A DNA stretch of 29,650 bases from NCBI GenBank assembly GCA_035552775.1, contig DASZKW010000087.1, positions 1 to 29,650 on the forward strand, given 5' to 3'. The notes beneath the pieces are model-generated. The model had not been told where the DNA came from and made no database searches. It worked only from the letters and a program-made list of their open reading frames with translations. A program made the position numbers and the translations under genes. Shown in pieces: positions 15,154 to 23,290 of this stretch; position 1 is the stretch's first letter, and every line of letters starts with the position of its first letter. This DNA comes from DASZKW01 sp035552775. Its GTDB lineage: Bacteria > Actinomycetota > Acidimicrobiia > Acidimicrobiales > Palsa-688.

Positions 15154-17636
15154 CGCCGCGGATGCACGCCGCGGGCGGCGTGCCCGGCCGATTACGGAGC
15201 CGACGACTGCCTGCCATACCGAAACGGGCCTCGCTCGTAGTCGCCGCCGCGGTAGCCGGTGGATCGATCACCTTGGACTTGGCAGGTGCCGCGGTCAGCG
15301 GCGGTGGAGGGTTGAACCTCGGAGACTGGGCGATCCTCGCGACGTTCACCCTACTCGTGGCGGGCAGCTGGATCTGGCCACTCGTCTTGTACCGCGCCAC
15401 AGAATCAGAGGCCCTGGACCTCGACGAGGGTTTCGTCGTGCTGATGGTCCTGCTCCTGCCGTCGGCTTGGCCTGTGCTGGGCTTCGCCGCCGCAACTCTC
15501 CTCGGTCAGATCATCCGCCGGCGGCCGCTGGTCAAGTCGGTCTTCAACTTCGGCCAGATGGTGACCGCCGTGGGGCTCGCCGTCGCAGCTAGCCACGCCG
15601 TGGACGCCCCGACCTCGACGCTCACGCCCGGCCAGTTGGCCGCCGCCGGACTCGGGGCGGCCGTGTTCTTCGTGGTCAACACCGCAGCCGTGGCCGCCAT
15701 CCTCTGTGCCGTGGGCACACCGTGGCGCACCGCGCTCGTCGACGGGATCGGGCTCAAGCTGGCCGTTGCGGGCGCGGGGATGATCGTCGCCGCCGTCACA
15801 GCTCTGGCGATCTCGGTGTACCCGTGGGCGCTGGCCCTGGCCGTCCCCCTGCTGGTGATGCTGCGTTACGTGATCGGCGGCCACTTCGAAGCCCGCCACG
15901 ACCGCTTCCGCCTGAGGTGCCTGCTCGACACAACCCTCGACGCCCACCGGCAAACCACCCCCGCCGGGGTCAAGGACTCCATTCTGGACTCTGCCGCCGT
16001 GCTCTTTCGCTGCGCGCGTGTGGAGATCCGCACGCGCGAACCAGACAGCCAGGAGCTCGGCGCGCCCGTCCACACCGCCGGCGAGCGTAGCTGGCTGGTG
16101 ATTGCCGAACGCAGCCGTGACGAGCCCTTCGACGCGGCCGACAGCGGTCTGCTGGAGGCTTTCGGTGCCGTGTCCTCGGCGGCCCTCACCAACGCCACCC
16201 TCCAAGAAGAGATGGTCCGTAACGCTTTGCACGACCCGTTGACCGGTCTGGCCAACCGCCGCCTCCTCGTCGACCACCTCGAGCACGCCATGCGAAAGGG
16301 CGCCCGCGACGGCACTTGCCATGCCGTGCTGTTCGCCGACGTCGACCGATTCAAGGCGGTCAACGACAGCCTCGGCCACAACGCCGGGGACCAGCTGCTG
16401 GTGCTGATCGCGCAGCGCCTGGGTGCAAGCGTCAGGGCCTGCGACATCCTCGCTCGCTTCGGCGGCGACGAGTTCGTGGTCCTGGCCGAGGACATCGGTT
16501 CCGCCGACGCCGCCGCCGTCCTGGCCACGGCGATCCACGAAGCGCTGGCAGAGCCCATCCTCCTCCCCGACGGCCACGAGGTGGCAGTGACGATGAGCAT
16601 CGGGATCGCCCTGGCGGGTGGCGAGCGCAGCGGCGACGACGTGCTCCGCGACGCTGACGTGGCGATGTACCAGGCCAAGTCCAAGGGTCATTGCGGAGCG
16701 CACCAGGTCTACGACGACATGGCCATGGGGTCCAGGTCGGCGGCGCGCCTCGACCTCGAGTGCGAGCTGCGCACGGGAATAAACTGCGGGGAGCTCGAGG
16801 TGTACTTCCAGCCCTTCTTCGCAACCGGCAATGGAGAGGTGACCGGGGCCGAGGCGCTGGTCCGGTGGAACCACCCCACGCGGGGCCTGCTCCTACCCGG
16901 CGAGTTCATCGACGTGGCCGAAGAATCCGGCCTGATCCTTCCGCTCGGCCGCTTCGTGCTCGACGCGGCCTGCCACCGGGCGCAGGTCTTGACCGAACGG
17001 CTGGGCTTTGGGATGTCGATGAGCGTCAACCTCTCCGCCCGCCAGTTCCAGCAACCCGGTCTGGTGCGGGATGTGGCCGCGGCGCTGGCGTCGAACAGGC
17101 TGTGCCCCTCCCAACTGGTGCTCGAGATCACCGAAACGGTGGTGATGGACGAGGTCATGCCTGCTCTGGATATCCTCCACCGCCTGAAGGATCTGGGCGT
17201 CATGCTGGCGATCGACGACTTCGGAACCGGCTACTCGTCCCTCGGATACCTGAAGCACTTTCCCATCGACCAGGTCAAGATCGACCGGAGCTTCATGGCC
17301 GGCCTGGGCTTCGACCCGGTGGACGAGGCCATCGCCCGCTCGGTCGTCGACCTGGCCAACGCCATAGGCATCACCGCCGTCGCCGAGGGCGTGGAGACCG
17401 GGGCCCAGCTGGACTGCCTGCGCGAGCTCGGATGCCCGACCGTCCAGGGCTTCTACCTGTCGCGCCCGCTCCCTACCGGGTCCTTCGACACCCTCATCGC
17501 CGAACGAACGGCGACCGCGAGATCAGGCGGGCGACGATTCGGTGACCGGCCGGGCCGCGTCCACGCCGCCCTGCATCTGGGCGCCGAGATCGCCGGAGAC
17601 ATCGAGACATTCCTGCCTGCGCAGGCGCCCCACTAG
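15150..17636 (+). CDS. Membrane GGDEF-EAL protein (c-di-GMP cyclase/phosphodiesterase)
   Basis: An 828-residue protein. Five to six TM helices lie in about 27-243 (MASE-like, family not recognised), followed by a GAF-like segment (about 252-355). GGDEF (438-442) is intact with the allosteric I-site R429-x-x-D432 nine residues before it. The EAL domain has EALVRW (568-573), NLSARQF (627-633), EITET (659-663), DDFGTGYSSLGYL (689-701) and AEGVET (745-750), so both active sites look competent. Net direction cannot be told from sequence. GTG 15150 is chosen because it gives a GTGA overlap with the subtilase stop; ATG 15162 is the alternative. It probably shares the sigma-28-like promoter. It ends 13 bases from the convergent RibF-like gene. 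Confidence 0.92.
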   Translation: MTPRMHAAGGVPGRLRSRRLPAIPKRASLVVAAAVAGGSITLDLAGAAVSGGGGLNLGDWAILATFTLLVAGSWIWPLVLYRATESEALDLDEGFVVLMVLLLPSAWPVLGFAAATLLGQIIRRRPLVKSVFNFGQMVTAVGLAVAASHAVDAPTSTLTPGQLAAAGLGAAVFFVVNTAAVAAILCAVGTPWRTALVDGIGLKLAVAGAGMIVAAVTALAISVYPWALALAVPLLVMLRYVIGGHFEARHDRFRLRCLLDTTLDAHRQTTPAGVKDSILDSAAVLFRCARVEIRTREPDSQELGAPVHTAGERSWLVIAERSRDEPFDAADSGLLEAFGAVSSAALTNATLQEEMVRNALHDPLTGLANRRLLVDHLEHAMRKGARDGTCHAVLFADVDRFKAVNDSLGHNAGDQLLVLIAQRLGASVRACDILARFGGDEFVVLAEDIGSADAAAVLATAIHEALAEPILLPDGHEVAVTMSIGIALAGGERSGDDVLRDADVAMYQAKSKGHCGAHQVYDDMAMGSRSAARLDLECELRTGINCGELEVYFQPFFATGNGEVTGAEALVRWNHPTRGLLLPGEFIDVAEESGLILPLGRFVLDAACHRAQVLTERLGFGMSMSVNLSARQFQQPGLVRDVAAALASNRLCPSQLVLEITETVVMDEVMPALDILHRLKDLGVMLAIDDFGTGYSSLGYLKHFPIDQVKIDRSFMAGLGFDPVDEAIARSVVDLANAIGITAVAEGVETGAQLDCLRELGCPTVQGFYLSRPLPTGSFDTLIAERTATARSGGRRFGDRPGRVHAALHLGAEIAGDIETFLPAQAPH

Positions 17637-17649
17637 CGCTCACGGGACG

Positions 17650-18534
17650 TCAGGTGATCGGGGACGCTGGGGACCGTGCAAAAGCGGCTACGAACTCGAC
17701 GAGCGCTGGTCCGCCATCGTGGTCGACGTCATCGACGCTCAGGAGGTGCACCTCGAGCGGCAACAAGGGGGCACCTTGCGGCCCCGTCCAGCGGCCAAGA
17801 GACACCGCAGCCGGATGGCGGGTGTGATCGGCGCGCTGGTACCAGCCGGCGTAGACACCTTCTCCTGGCAACTGGATCTCTCGAGGGACCAGTACGGTGG
17901 CCGACTGGTACTGCCGGGCGTCGCGGCTGGATCCGTCGGCGCCTGCCACGGTCCCCCGCACCTGGTGGAAACGGCCGAGGAGCAGCGCCGCTTGTTGCAC
18001 CTGACCGTCGGCCAGCAGCCGGCGGATACGCGTGGAGCTCACCGGGGTTCCATCTGGGTGATCCCGGTAGAGGGTCACACCTGTGACGTCAAAGCCCAGG
18101 TCTGCGCCCATCGTCTGCAACAGGGCGACGTTGCCGCCGCGCCGGTACCCAAAGTGGAAGTCGTGCCCGACAACGACCGCTCGGGCACCCAGGCAATCCA
18201 CCAAGACCTCGCTCACGAAGTCCTCGGCTGATTCGTGCGAGCGGTCCTCGTCGAAGTGCACTACGACGGCCAAATCGATGCCGGTGGCATCCAGCAGCTC
18301 TAGCTTTTGCTCGAGGTCGGTGAGCAGTAGAGGCGCCGAATCGGGCCGGACCACCATGGCGGGATGGCGGTCGAAGGTAACGACCGCTGACGCGCAGCCA
18401 CGATCGGCCGCCGCCGCCCTAACCCGGGCGATGAGCTGACGGTGGCCCAGGTGCACACCGTCGTAGGCTCCGATGGTGACGATCGACCCCTCCGGCGGCC
18501 GGCGGCACTTGCCGGGCTGGTGCAGAACCTCCAT
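17650..18534 (-). CDS. ribF: RibF-like FAD synthetase with degenerate riboflavin-kinase domain
   Basis: A 294-residue homologue of bifunctional riboflavin kinase/FMN adenylyltransferase. The N-terminal nucleotidyltransferase domain is intact: IGAYDGVHLGH (21-31), VTFDRHP (52-58), GHDFHFG (123-129) and VSSTRIRRLL (165-174). The C-terminal half keeps GEGVYAGW (224-231) and an E-x-H (261-263). It lacks the G-F-P-T-A-N motif that binds Mg-ATP and flavin; the region reads RDARQYQSATV (204-214). The ISVGTNP strand is VSLGRWTGP (244-252). So adenylylation is likely and kinase activity doubtful. The gene lies 39 bases after the P450 gene in the same orientation, not in the usual truB-ribF-rpsO place. 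Whether a full RibF exists elsewhere is unknown. Confidence 0.8.
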   Translation of the reverse strand: MEVLHQPGKCRRPPEGSIVTIGAYDGVHLGHRQLIARVRAAAADRGCASAVVTFDRHPAMVVRPDSAPLLLTDLEQKLELLDATGIDLAVVVHFDEDRSHESAEDFVSEVLVDCLGARAVVVGHDFHFGYRRGGNVALLQTMGADLGFDVTGVTLYRDHPDGTPVSSTRIRRLLADGQVQQAALLLGRFHQVRGTVAGADGSSRDARQYQSATVLVPREIQLPGEGVYAGWYQRADHTRHPAAVSLGRWTGPQGAPLLPLEVHLLSVDDVDHDGGPALVEFVAAFARSPASPIT

Positions 18535-18573
18535 TGCCCGGCGAGGCTAATCGGCCCGGCTGTTGGTACGACC

Positions 18574-19815
18574 CTAAGGGGCGGGTGGCGCGGATGTCGC
18601 ACCGGCCCCGCGGCGCGGGCCGGGGGTAAAGACGGCCGGTAACGAGTCCCAACCCGTCTGGTTGCCGTGCGACGCGTAGGGGACCATGCGATCCGTGAGC
18701 ACCCGGTAGTCGGGTATGCGCTCGAGCACCTGGCGGATCATCTCCTGGAACATGGCCCGGGCCAGGTGCGATCCGACGCAGCGGTGAGAGCCGAGGCCGA
18801 AGGAGGTGTGGCGGTTGCCCGGACGATCCAGCACGACCTGATCCGGCTCGTCGAACACGCCCTCATCGAAGTTAGCGGCCACCCACGGCAGCAGGACGCG
18901 ATCACCCTTGCGGATGGCGCACTGGCCGAGCTCGACGTCGGCGGTGGCTGTACGGCCCATGGACTGGGAAGGCGCGAAGACCCGGAGGAACTCCTCGGTC
19001 GCGGAGACCAGCACCGAGGGATCCTGCCTGAGCCACTTGCGGTGCTCGGTATGCGAGCAGAGGTGGACGAGGGTCTGGCCGGTGAGGGATGTGGTCGTAT
19101 CCATGCCGCCGCCCACGAGGAGCTTGACCATGGAGACGACTTCGTCGTCGCCCAGCGGTCGCCCTTCGATCTGCTGGGCGCAGAGGAAGCTGACAACGTC
19201 GTCGCGGGGGTCGGCCCGTCGTTCATGGACCAGACTGTGGACTTCCTCCACCATCCACTGCATGCCCGCCTTCCCGCGCGCGGCACGCTCCGTCCCTGGA
19301 GCGGACCCGAACACGTCATGGACGGCTTGGGCCAGCGGCTTCCAGTCCTGGCGGGGAAACCCGATCCACAGCGCCACGACAAGGGCGGCGACAGGGCTGG
19401 TGAGATCGTTGATCAAATCGCACCGCCCCGCCTCGATGAACACGTCGATGACCTCGGTGGTGACGTCGGCGATCATCGGCTTCATGTGTTCCACGGCCCG
19501 CGGATGCAGGAGCGCGTTGAGCATGCGGCGATACGGAACGGACTCGGGGGGGTCCATCTCGATGGGGATGGAGGTCTCGGTGTTCCACTCAGGGATGACG
19601 ATGCCGCCATGGCCGTTCTCGTCCCGGCCCGACGAGAAGGTAGCGTCTTGTCGGGCCACCGTGCTGACGTCTTCGTGGCGGCTCACAACCCAGAAACCGC
19701 CGTGGGCTTCGGTCCAGGCCACGGGACAGGTCCGGCGAAGCCGGCCATAGGCCACCCTGGCGTCGAAATCCGGGGCGTGATGGTCAAAATCGACCACCGG
19801 CCGTCGATCTGTCAT
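18574..19815 (-). CDS. Cytochrome P450
   Basis: A 413-residue soluble bacterial P450. Motifs are the I-helix GGGMDTTTS (235-243) for O2 activation, the K-helix ExxR (E275-R278), and the haem loop FGLGSHRCVG (339-348) with axial C346. Family-level resemblance is to actinobacterial CYPs of the steroid/terpenoid/xenobiotic type, but the substrate cannot be read from sequence. It needs ferredoxin and a reductase, neither of which is in the window. ATG 19815 is chosen because AAAGG lies eight bases upstream; GTG 19824 has no room for a Shine-Dalgarno. It has its own good promoter, so it may be regulated separately from the DMFase operon upstream, and it probably continues into the RibF-like gene. 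Confidence 0.93.
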   Translation of the reverse strand: MTDRRPVVDFDHHAPDFDARVAYGRLRRTCPVAWTEAHGGFWVVSRHEDVSTVARQDATFSSGRDENGHGGIVIPEWNTETSIPIEMDPPESVPYRRMLNALLHPRAVEHMKPMIADVTTEVIDVFIEAGRCDLINDLTSPVAALVVALWIGFPRQDWKPLAQAVHDVFGSAPGTERAARGKAGMQWMVEEVHSLVHERRADPRDDVVSFLCAQQIEGRPLGDDEVVSMVKLLVGGGMDTTTSLTGQTLVHLCSHTEHRKWLRQDPSVLVSATEEFLRVFAPSQSMGRTATADVELGQCAIRKGDRVLLPWVAANFDEGVFDEPDQVVLDRPGNRHTSFGLGSHRCVGSHLARAMFQEMIRQVLERIPDYRVLTDRMVPYASHGNQTGWDSLPAVFTPGPRRGAGATSAPPAP

Positions 19816-19832
19816 CTCCTCCACCTTTCGTC

Positions 19833-19887
19833 TGGGACGTTAGCCACGGTCTCAATCTTCTGTCAATGGACTTGGGACGCTGTCCCA
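19833..19887 (-). promoter_or_regulatory. P450 promoter with palindromic operator and repeated half-site
   Basis: On the minus strand a perfect TTGACA (19866-19861) and TAACGT (19842-19837, fitting the actinobacterial TANNNT) are 18 bases apart, placing the start about 15 bases before the P450 ATG. Seven bases upstream of the -35 is TGGGAC-GCT-GTCCCA (19873-19887). Its half-site TGGGACG recurs at 19833-19839, overlapping the -10 and exactly 40 bp from the first copy. The layout suits a repressor that bridges two sites about four helical turns apart. Confidence 0.55.
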
Positions 19888-19912
19888 GCCTGCGAGACGG
19901 AAGCGGGGGCCC

Positions 19913-22138
19913 TTACCACTCGAGGGGGCGGGGATCGCAGAACCGGCGGACCACGTTTGCCGTGACTCGGTCGATGTCTTCGTCGTGGTCGAGGGCTCCA
20001 GCCCATGCGATGGAGCCGGTGGCGAACACGGCGCCGCCAGCGGGGTTCACCAAGTAGACCATGTCCGCTCGGACCTGCGGGTCGAGCAGGGCGTTGGTGC
20101 CGGGCACCATGAAGGTCACCTCCTCGACGCAGCGCAAGTAGCCCTCGGTCAGGCCCTCGGAGGTGGCTAGCACGAGGGCGTCGTGGGGCGTGCCGAGTTG
20201 GCGGTCGTAACGGTCGATCTCCTGGCCGACCGCTCCCCCGCCAATCGAACCCCGGCGCCCGAAGGTCGCCGTCTCGACGCCCTTCAGGATGAACGCGGCC
20301 CGCGGGTCGTCGGCGTCGGGGAGCCGCCGGTACCAGCCGGAACGATCGAACCCCTGGGCGGCGTAGCCGACTCCCGTCATCTTCTGGGGTGCACGGCCCA
20401 GGTGTCGCCACAACCCGCCTCGTTCGCCGGTCGAGGCCAGATGTGACTCCCCGGGCGCCGACTCCCAGGCCCGTGATCCCGCCTGGCCGCGCCGGATCTC
20501 GAGCACCCCGGGACGGTCGGGGTCAAATGCGCAGCGCCAGTAGAAGCCGTTGGCACCCAAGTAGACGAGCCGGCCACCCGAGGCGACCCAGTGCTCAACG
20601 GCGTCGAGCATCCTGGTCGTGTAGTACTCGGGGTGGGTGCCGGTGAGCACGGCCCGGTAGGGAGCGAGCACCGGCGTGCCGAGTTGGTCGAGGTCCTCGT
20701 CCGTCGCAACCTCGTACGGGATACTCCGGTCGTCGAGCCAGGAGAGAAGCGCCAGATCTGCCGGCAACTGCCAGGCGCCGACGTGATAGCGATGGGTGGG
20801 GCGCATGTTGAGCAGCGGTCGCAGCCTGCTGGAGCATGCGACGCCGCTGCCGTCGCCATGCGTGTCGTAGCACGACAGGCCCCATTCGCGGTGCTCTTGC
20901 AGCACCATGTCGGTCTCGAGCAACACCGGGGTCCTGCTGGCGACCGCCTCCGCCATTTGGCCGTCGCTAGCGGGGTGGTCGTTTGCATAGGCCAGGTAGC
21001 TCGCCGTTGGGAGGAGCACGAGCAACGGAGCGTTCCCCGCGACAAGAGCCCGCACGAACATGGGGACCCGCTCGATCCTTCCGTCACCTGCCTGTGCGCG
21101 CAACGCGTAGGCCCCGCTGACGAGATCAGGGGGAAGGTCGAACTCGACCGTCGGCGCCCAGCGGCAGTCGTCGAGATCATCGCTGTGAAAGTGGACCGCC
21201 CCGTACTGGCGAGATGCGCGCCGGAAGTCGTGCTCCGAGCCGTCCCAGCCGTGTCCGGTGACGGCGCGCAACGGCCCGTTGCGGCAAGCGCCGTCGAATT
21301 GGGGGGTGCCGACGGCGGAGACCGGTATGGACGGCACGCCGTTTTCGCCAATGCCCACGGAAAAGTCCCATTCGACCAGCCGCCGCTCAGGCGGAATGCT
21401 CCCGGTCCGCAAGTGCTCGACCAAGCCGTCGTCGAGAACCCCGCTAAGCAGCCTGGGCGCTTCCATCTTGCCGTTGAAGCCGTCGGTCCAGCCATGCGTG
21501 GCGCCTTCGGCTCGCGCCGCCAAGAACACGGGGGCTTTGAGCAACCCGGGAAGTCCCATTGGTCCCCGGGCGGTTCCGTTGCACGGGCGTACGTTGCCCG
21601 CCGGGGCCGTCCACCACGAAGGCGATGGTGGAAGCGGTCGGGCCACGACATCGAGGCCGCCGCCCGGTACGAAGTCAGCGGCCACCATGTACCAGGCCCC
21701 CAGCACCAAGGCAGCGTCGGCCACTGCCTCGGCTTGTCCCCCGGGCCACGATGCAACCGCCCGGGGAGCACCCGAAATCGACAGGCCCAGCTCCCACCGG
21801 TGCTGCCCGCTGGTCTGGCTGAGCAACGTCTGATGCCGCCCGGAGAAGGTGGGCATGATCAAGGCGGCGGCGACGAACGGTCCCGGCGACCAATCCCGTT
21901 CCGCGCCGGGAACCACCACGCACGAGCCCGCGACGGTCTGCTGAAAAGGGACATCCAGGTGCCCCAAGGACACGACCACCTCCTCCTGCACCTCGCCCGA
22001 GACCTCGCCCCGACCCATGGCGACCACATCGGCGTGTACGACGGTCGGGGGTTGGGCGCTCAGCATCACCGCCACGCGTTCGCCAGGCAAGGCGGACAGG
22101 CGATCGGCGTAACCGACCAGGTACGGCCGCTCAGCCAT
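19913..22138 (-). CDS. N,N-dimethylformamidase large-subunit-like amide hydrolase
   Basis: A 741-residue homologue of the DMFase large (beta) subunit, about the same length as the known enzyme. The N-terminal part (about 85-170) resembles its LamG-like beta-sandwich, and the C-terminal part carries the conserved iron-site regions. The known 2-Tyr-1-Glu mononuclear iron is matched by Tyr381 or Tyr384 in TASYLAYAND (378-387), Tyr424 in CYDTHGDGSG (423-432) and Glu504 in THPEYY (501-506). Spacing between the last two (80) is close to the 81 of the Paracoccus enzyme as I recall it. The reaction is probably hydrolysis of a substituted amide; the real substrate is unknown. The start overlaps the small-subunit gene by eight bases (ATGGCTGA). 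It is last in the eight-gene operon. Confidence 0.85.
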   Translation of the reverse strand: MAERPYLVGYADRLSALPGERVAVMLSAQPPTVVHADVVAMGRGEVSGEVQEEVVVSLGHLDVPFQQTVAGSCVVVPGAERDWSPGPFVAAALIMPTFSGRHQTLLSQTSGQHRWELGLSISGAPRAVASWPGGQAEAVADAALVLGAWYMVAADFVPGGGLDVVARPLPPSPSWWTAPAGNVRPCNGTARGPMGLPGLLKAPVFLAARAEGATHGWTDGFNGKMEAPRLLSGVLDDGLVEHLRTGSIPPERRLVEWDFSVGIGENGVPSIPVSAVGTPQFDGACRNGPLRAVTGHGWDGSEHDFRRASRQYGAVHFHSDDLDDCRWAPTVEFDLPPDLVSGAYALRAQAGDGRIERVPMFVRALVAGNAPLLVLLPTASYLAYANDHPASDGQMAEAVASRTPVLLETDMVLQEHREWGLSCYDTHGDGSGVACSSRLRPLLNMRPTHRYHVGAWQLPADLALLSWLDDRSIPYEVATDEDLDQLGTPVLAPYRAVLTGTHPEYYTTRMLDAVEHWVASGGRLVYLGANGFYWRCAFDPDRPGVLEIRRGQAGSRAWESAPGESHLASTGERGGLWRHLGRAPQKMTGVGYAAQGFDRSGWYRRLPDADDPRAAFILKGVETATFGRRGSIGGGAVGQEIDRYDRQLGTPHDALVLATSEGLTEGYLRCVEEVTFMVPGTNALLDPQVRADMVYLVNPAGGAVFATGSIAWAGALDHDEDIDRVTANVVRRFCDPRPLEW

Positions 22139-22520
22139 CGCCCACCGCCACCCCTGCTTCGCCCAACCGACGGAGAAGGACGGCATGCAGGGCGTCCTCC
22201 TCGCGGGAGAAGAAGGCCGCTCCGTCGACCGGTTCGTGGGCGCACCCCGGGCGACCCGAGAGTCGGATAACCACCCACTCCCGACCGGGGGCCACCGCGA
22301 CCACCGCCAGCTTGGCCGCCGTCGGGCGCTGCCTGAAGTAGGCCAGCACCTGGGCCAAAGCGGCGGAGTGGTGGCCTACCGGGTTGCGCCGGTGCTCTTC
22401 GACGAGTTCCGGTGTCACTGTCTGGGCGATGTGGGCGCGGACCTTGTCGGTGAACACTACGTTGATCTCGGACTCCCGATCACGGAAGGCGTCAGCGTCC
22501 CCTGGCGTAGCGGTCGCCAC
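22131..22520 (-). CDS. N,N-dimethylformamidase small-subunit-like protein
   Basis: A 129-residue protein, close to the roughly 130 residues of the DMFase small (alpha) subunit, and encoded directly before the large subunit as in known DMFase gene pairs. Similar features are LVEEHRRNPVGHHSAALAQV (39-58), YFRQRPTAAK (61-70), EWVVIRLSG (81-89) and EEDALHAVLLRR (107-118). The known holoenzyme is alpha2beta2, with the small subunit packing on the large one. GTG 22520 is the only plausible start, two bases after the SDR stop codon; no strong Shine-Dalgarno is seen, so translation is probably coupled. Assignment rests on length, position and recalled family patterns. Confidence 0.75.
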   Translation of the reverse strand: MATATPGDADAFRDRESEINVVFTDKVRAHIAQTVTPELVEEHRRNPVGHHSAALAQVLAYFRQRPTAAKLAVVAVAPGREWVVIRLSGRPGCAHEPVDGAAFFSREEDALHAVLLRRLGEAGVAVGDG

Positions 22521-22522
22521 GG

Positions 22523-23290
22523 TCAATCCATGAACGCGCCGCCGTTGACGGCCAGCGCCTCCCCGGTGATGAAAGCGGCGTCGTCGGAAAGCAGGAAGGC
22601 CACCGCCCCGGCGACGTCGGTGGGCTCCTCGAGCCGGCCCATTGGCGTGTCGGCGATCCACTGCTCCCGCACGGCTTGGGGTGTGGTTCCCCGCAGCGCT
22701 GCCTCCCACGCCAGCTCACGTTCCTGCATGGGGGTACGGACATATCCAGGACACACGCTGTTGACGCTGATCCCGTGGGGCGCCAGCTCGTACGCCATGG
22801 CCTGGGTCAGGCCGACGACGCCGAACTTCGACGCCACGTAGTCGGAGAGAAAGGGCACCCTGCCCTGCTTGCCGGCCATCGACGCCACGTTTACGATGCG
22901 GCCCCTCGTACCGGAGCCCACCATGGCTCTGGCCGCGGCCTGACCACAAACGAACACGGAGCGCAGGTTGACCGCCAGCGTTCGGTCGAGCTGATCGGGT
23001 GGAACCTCGAGAAATCGGGTCATGGACGACACGCCTGCGTTGTTGACCCATGCACCGATCACCCCCACCTGCTCCTCCAGGCCGGCGACGGTGGCGCTGA
23101 CCTGAGGATCGTCTGTCACGTCGAGCTGCCAGTGGACGCTTTGGATGGTGCGGGCATGGCGGGCCGCGGCCTCGCCGTCGATGTCGGTCACCACCACGCG
23201 GTGCCCCCTTGATACCAGCTCGGCGGCGACCGCCGCGCCGATGCCACTCGCCGCCCCAGTGACGACGGTCAACGCCCGTGCGGCCGTCAC
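22523..23290 (-). CDS. Short-chain dehydrogenase/reductase (SDR)
   Basis: A 255-residue classical SDR. TGAASGIG (11-18) binds the dinucleotide and D36 in TDID after the second strand favours NAD over NADP. NNAG is at 83-86. The catalytic set is S137 in NVASMAG, Y151 and K155 in SDYVASKFG. PGYVRTPM (181-188) follows, and a C-terminal FITGEALAVNGG matches 3-oxoacyl/polyol-type SDRs. It probably oxidises a secondary alcohol of the operon's polyol-like substrate. GTG 23290 overlaps the kinase stop as GTGA, and is right for the family N-terminus; a longer ATG-started frame would add unrelated residues. Confidence 0.9.
   Translation of the reverse strand: MTAARALTVVTGAASGIGAAVAAELVSRGHRVVVTDIDGEAAARHARTIQSVHWQLDVTDDPQVSATVAGLEEQVGVIGAWVNNAGVSSMTRFLEVPPDQLDRTLAVNLRSVFVCGQAAARAMVGSGTRGRIVNVASMAGKQGRVPFLSDYVASKFGVVGLTQAMAYELAPHGISVNSVCPGYVRTPMQERELAWEAALRGTTPQAVREQWIADTPMGRLEEPTDVAGAVAFLLSDDAAFITGEALAVNGGAFMD

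Noticed and set aside
15405..16874. 489-residue minus-strand frame opposite the GGDEF-EAL gene
   Set aside because: Antisense shadow; the plus-strand GGDEF and EAL motifs are unmistakable.
20591..22270. 559-residue open frame on the plus strand
   Set aside because: It is antisense to the DMFase-like genes, which have clear motifs and family lengths; this frame has none.
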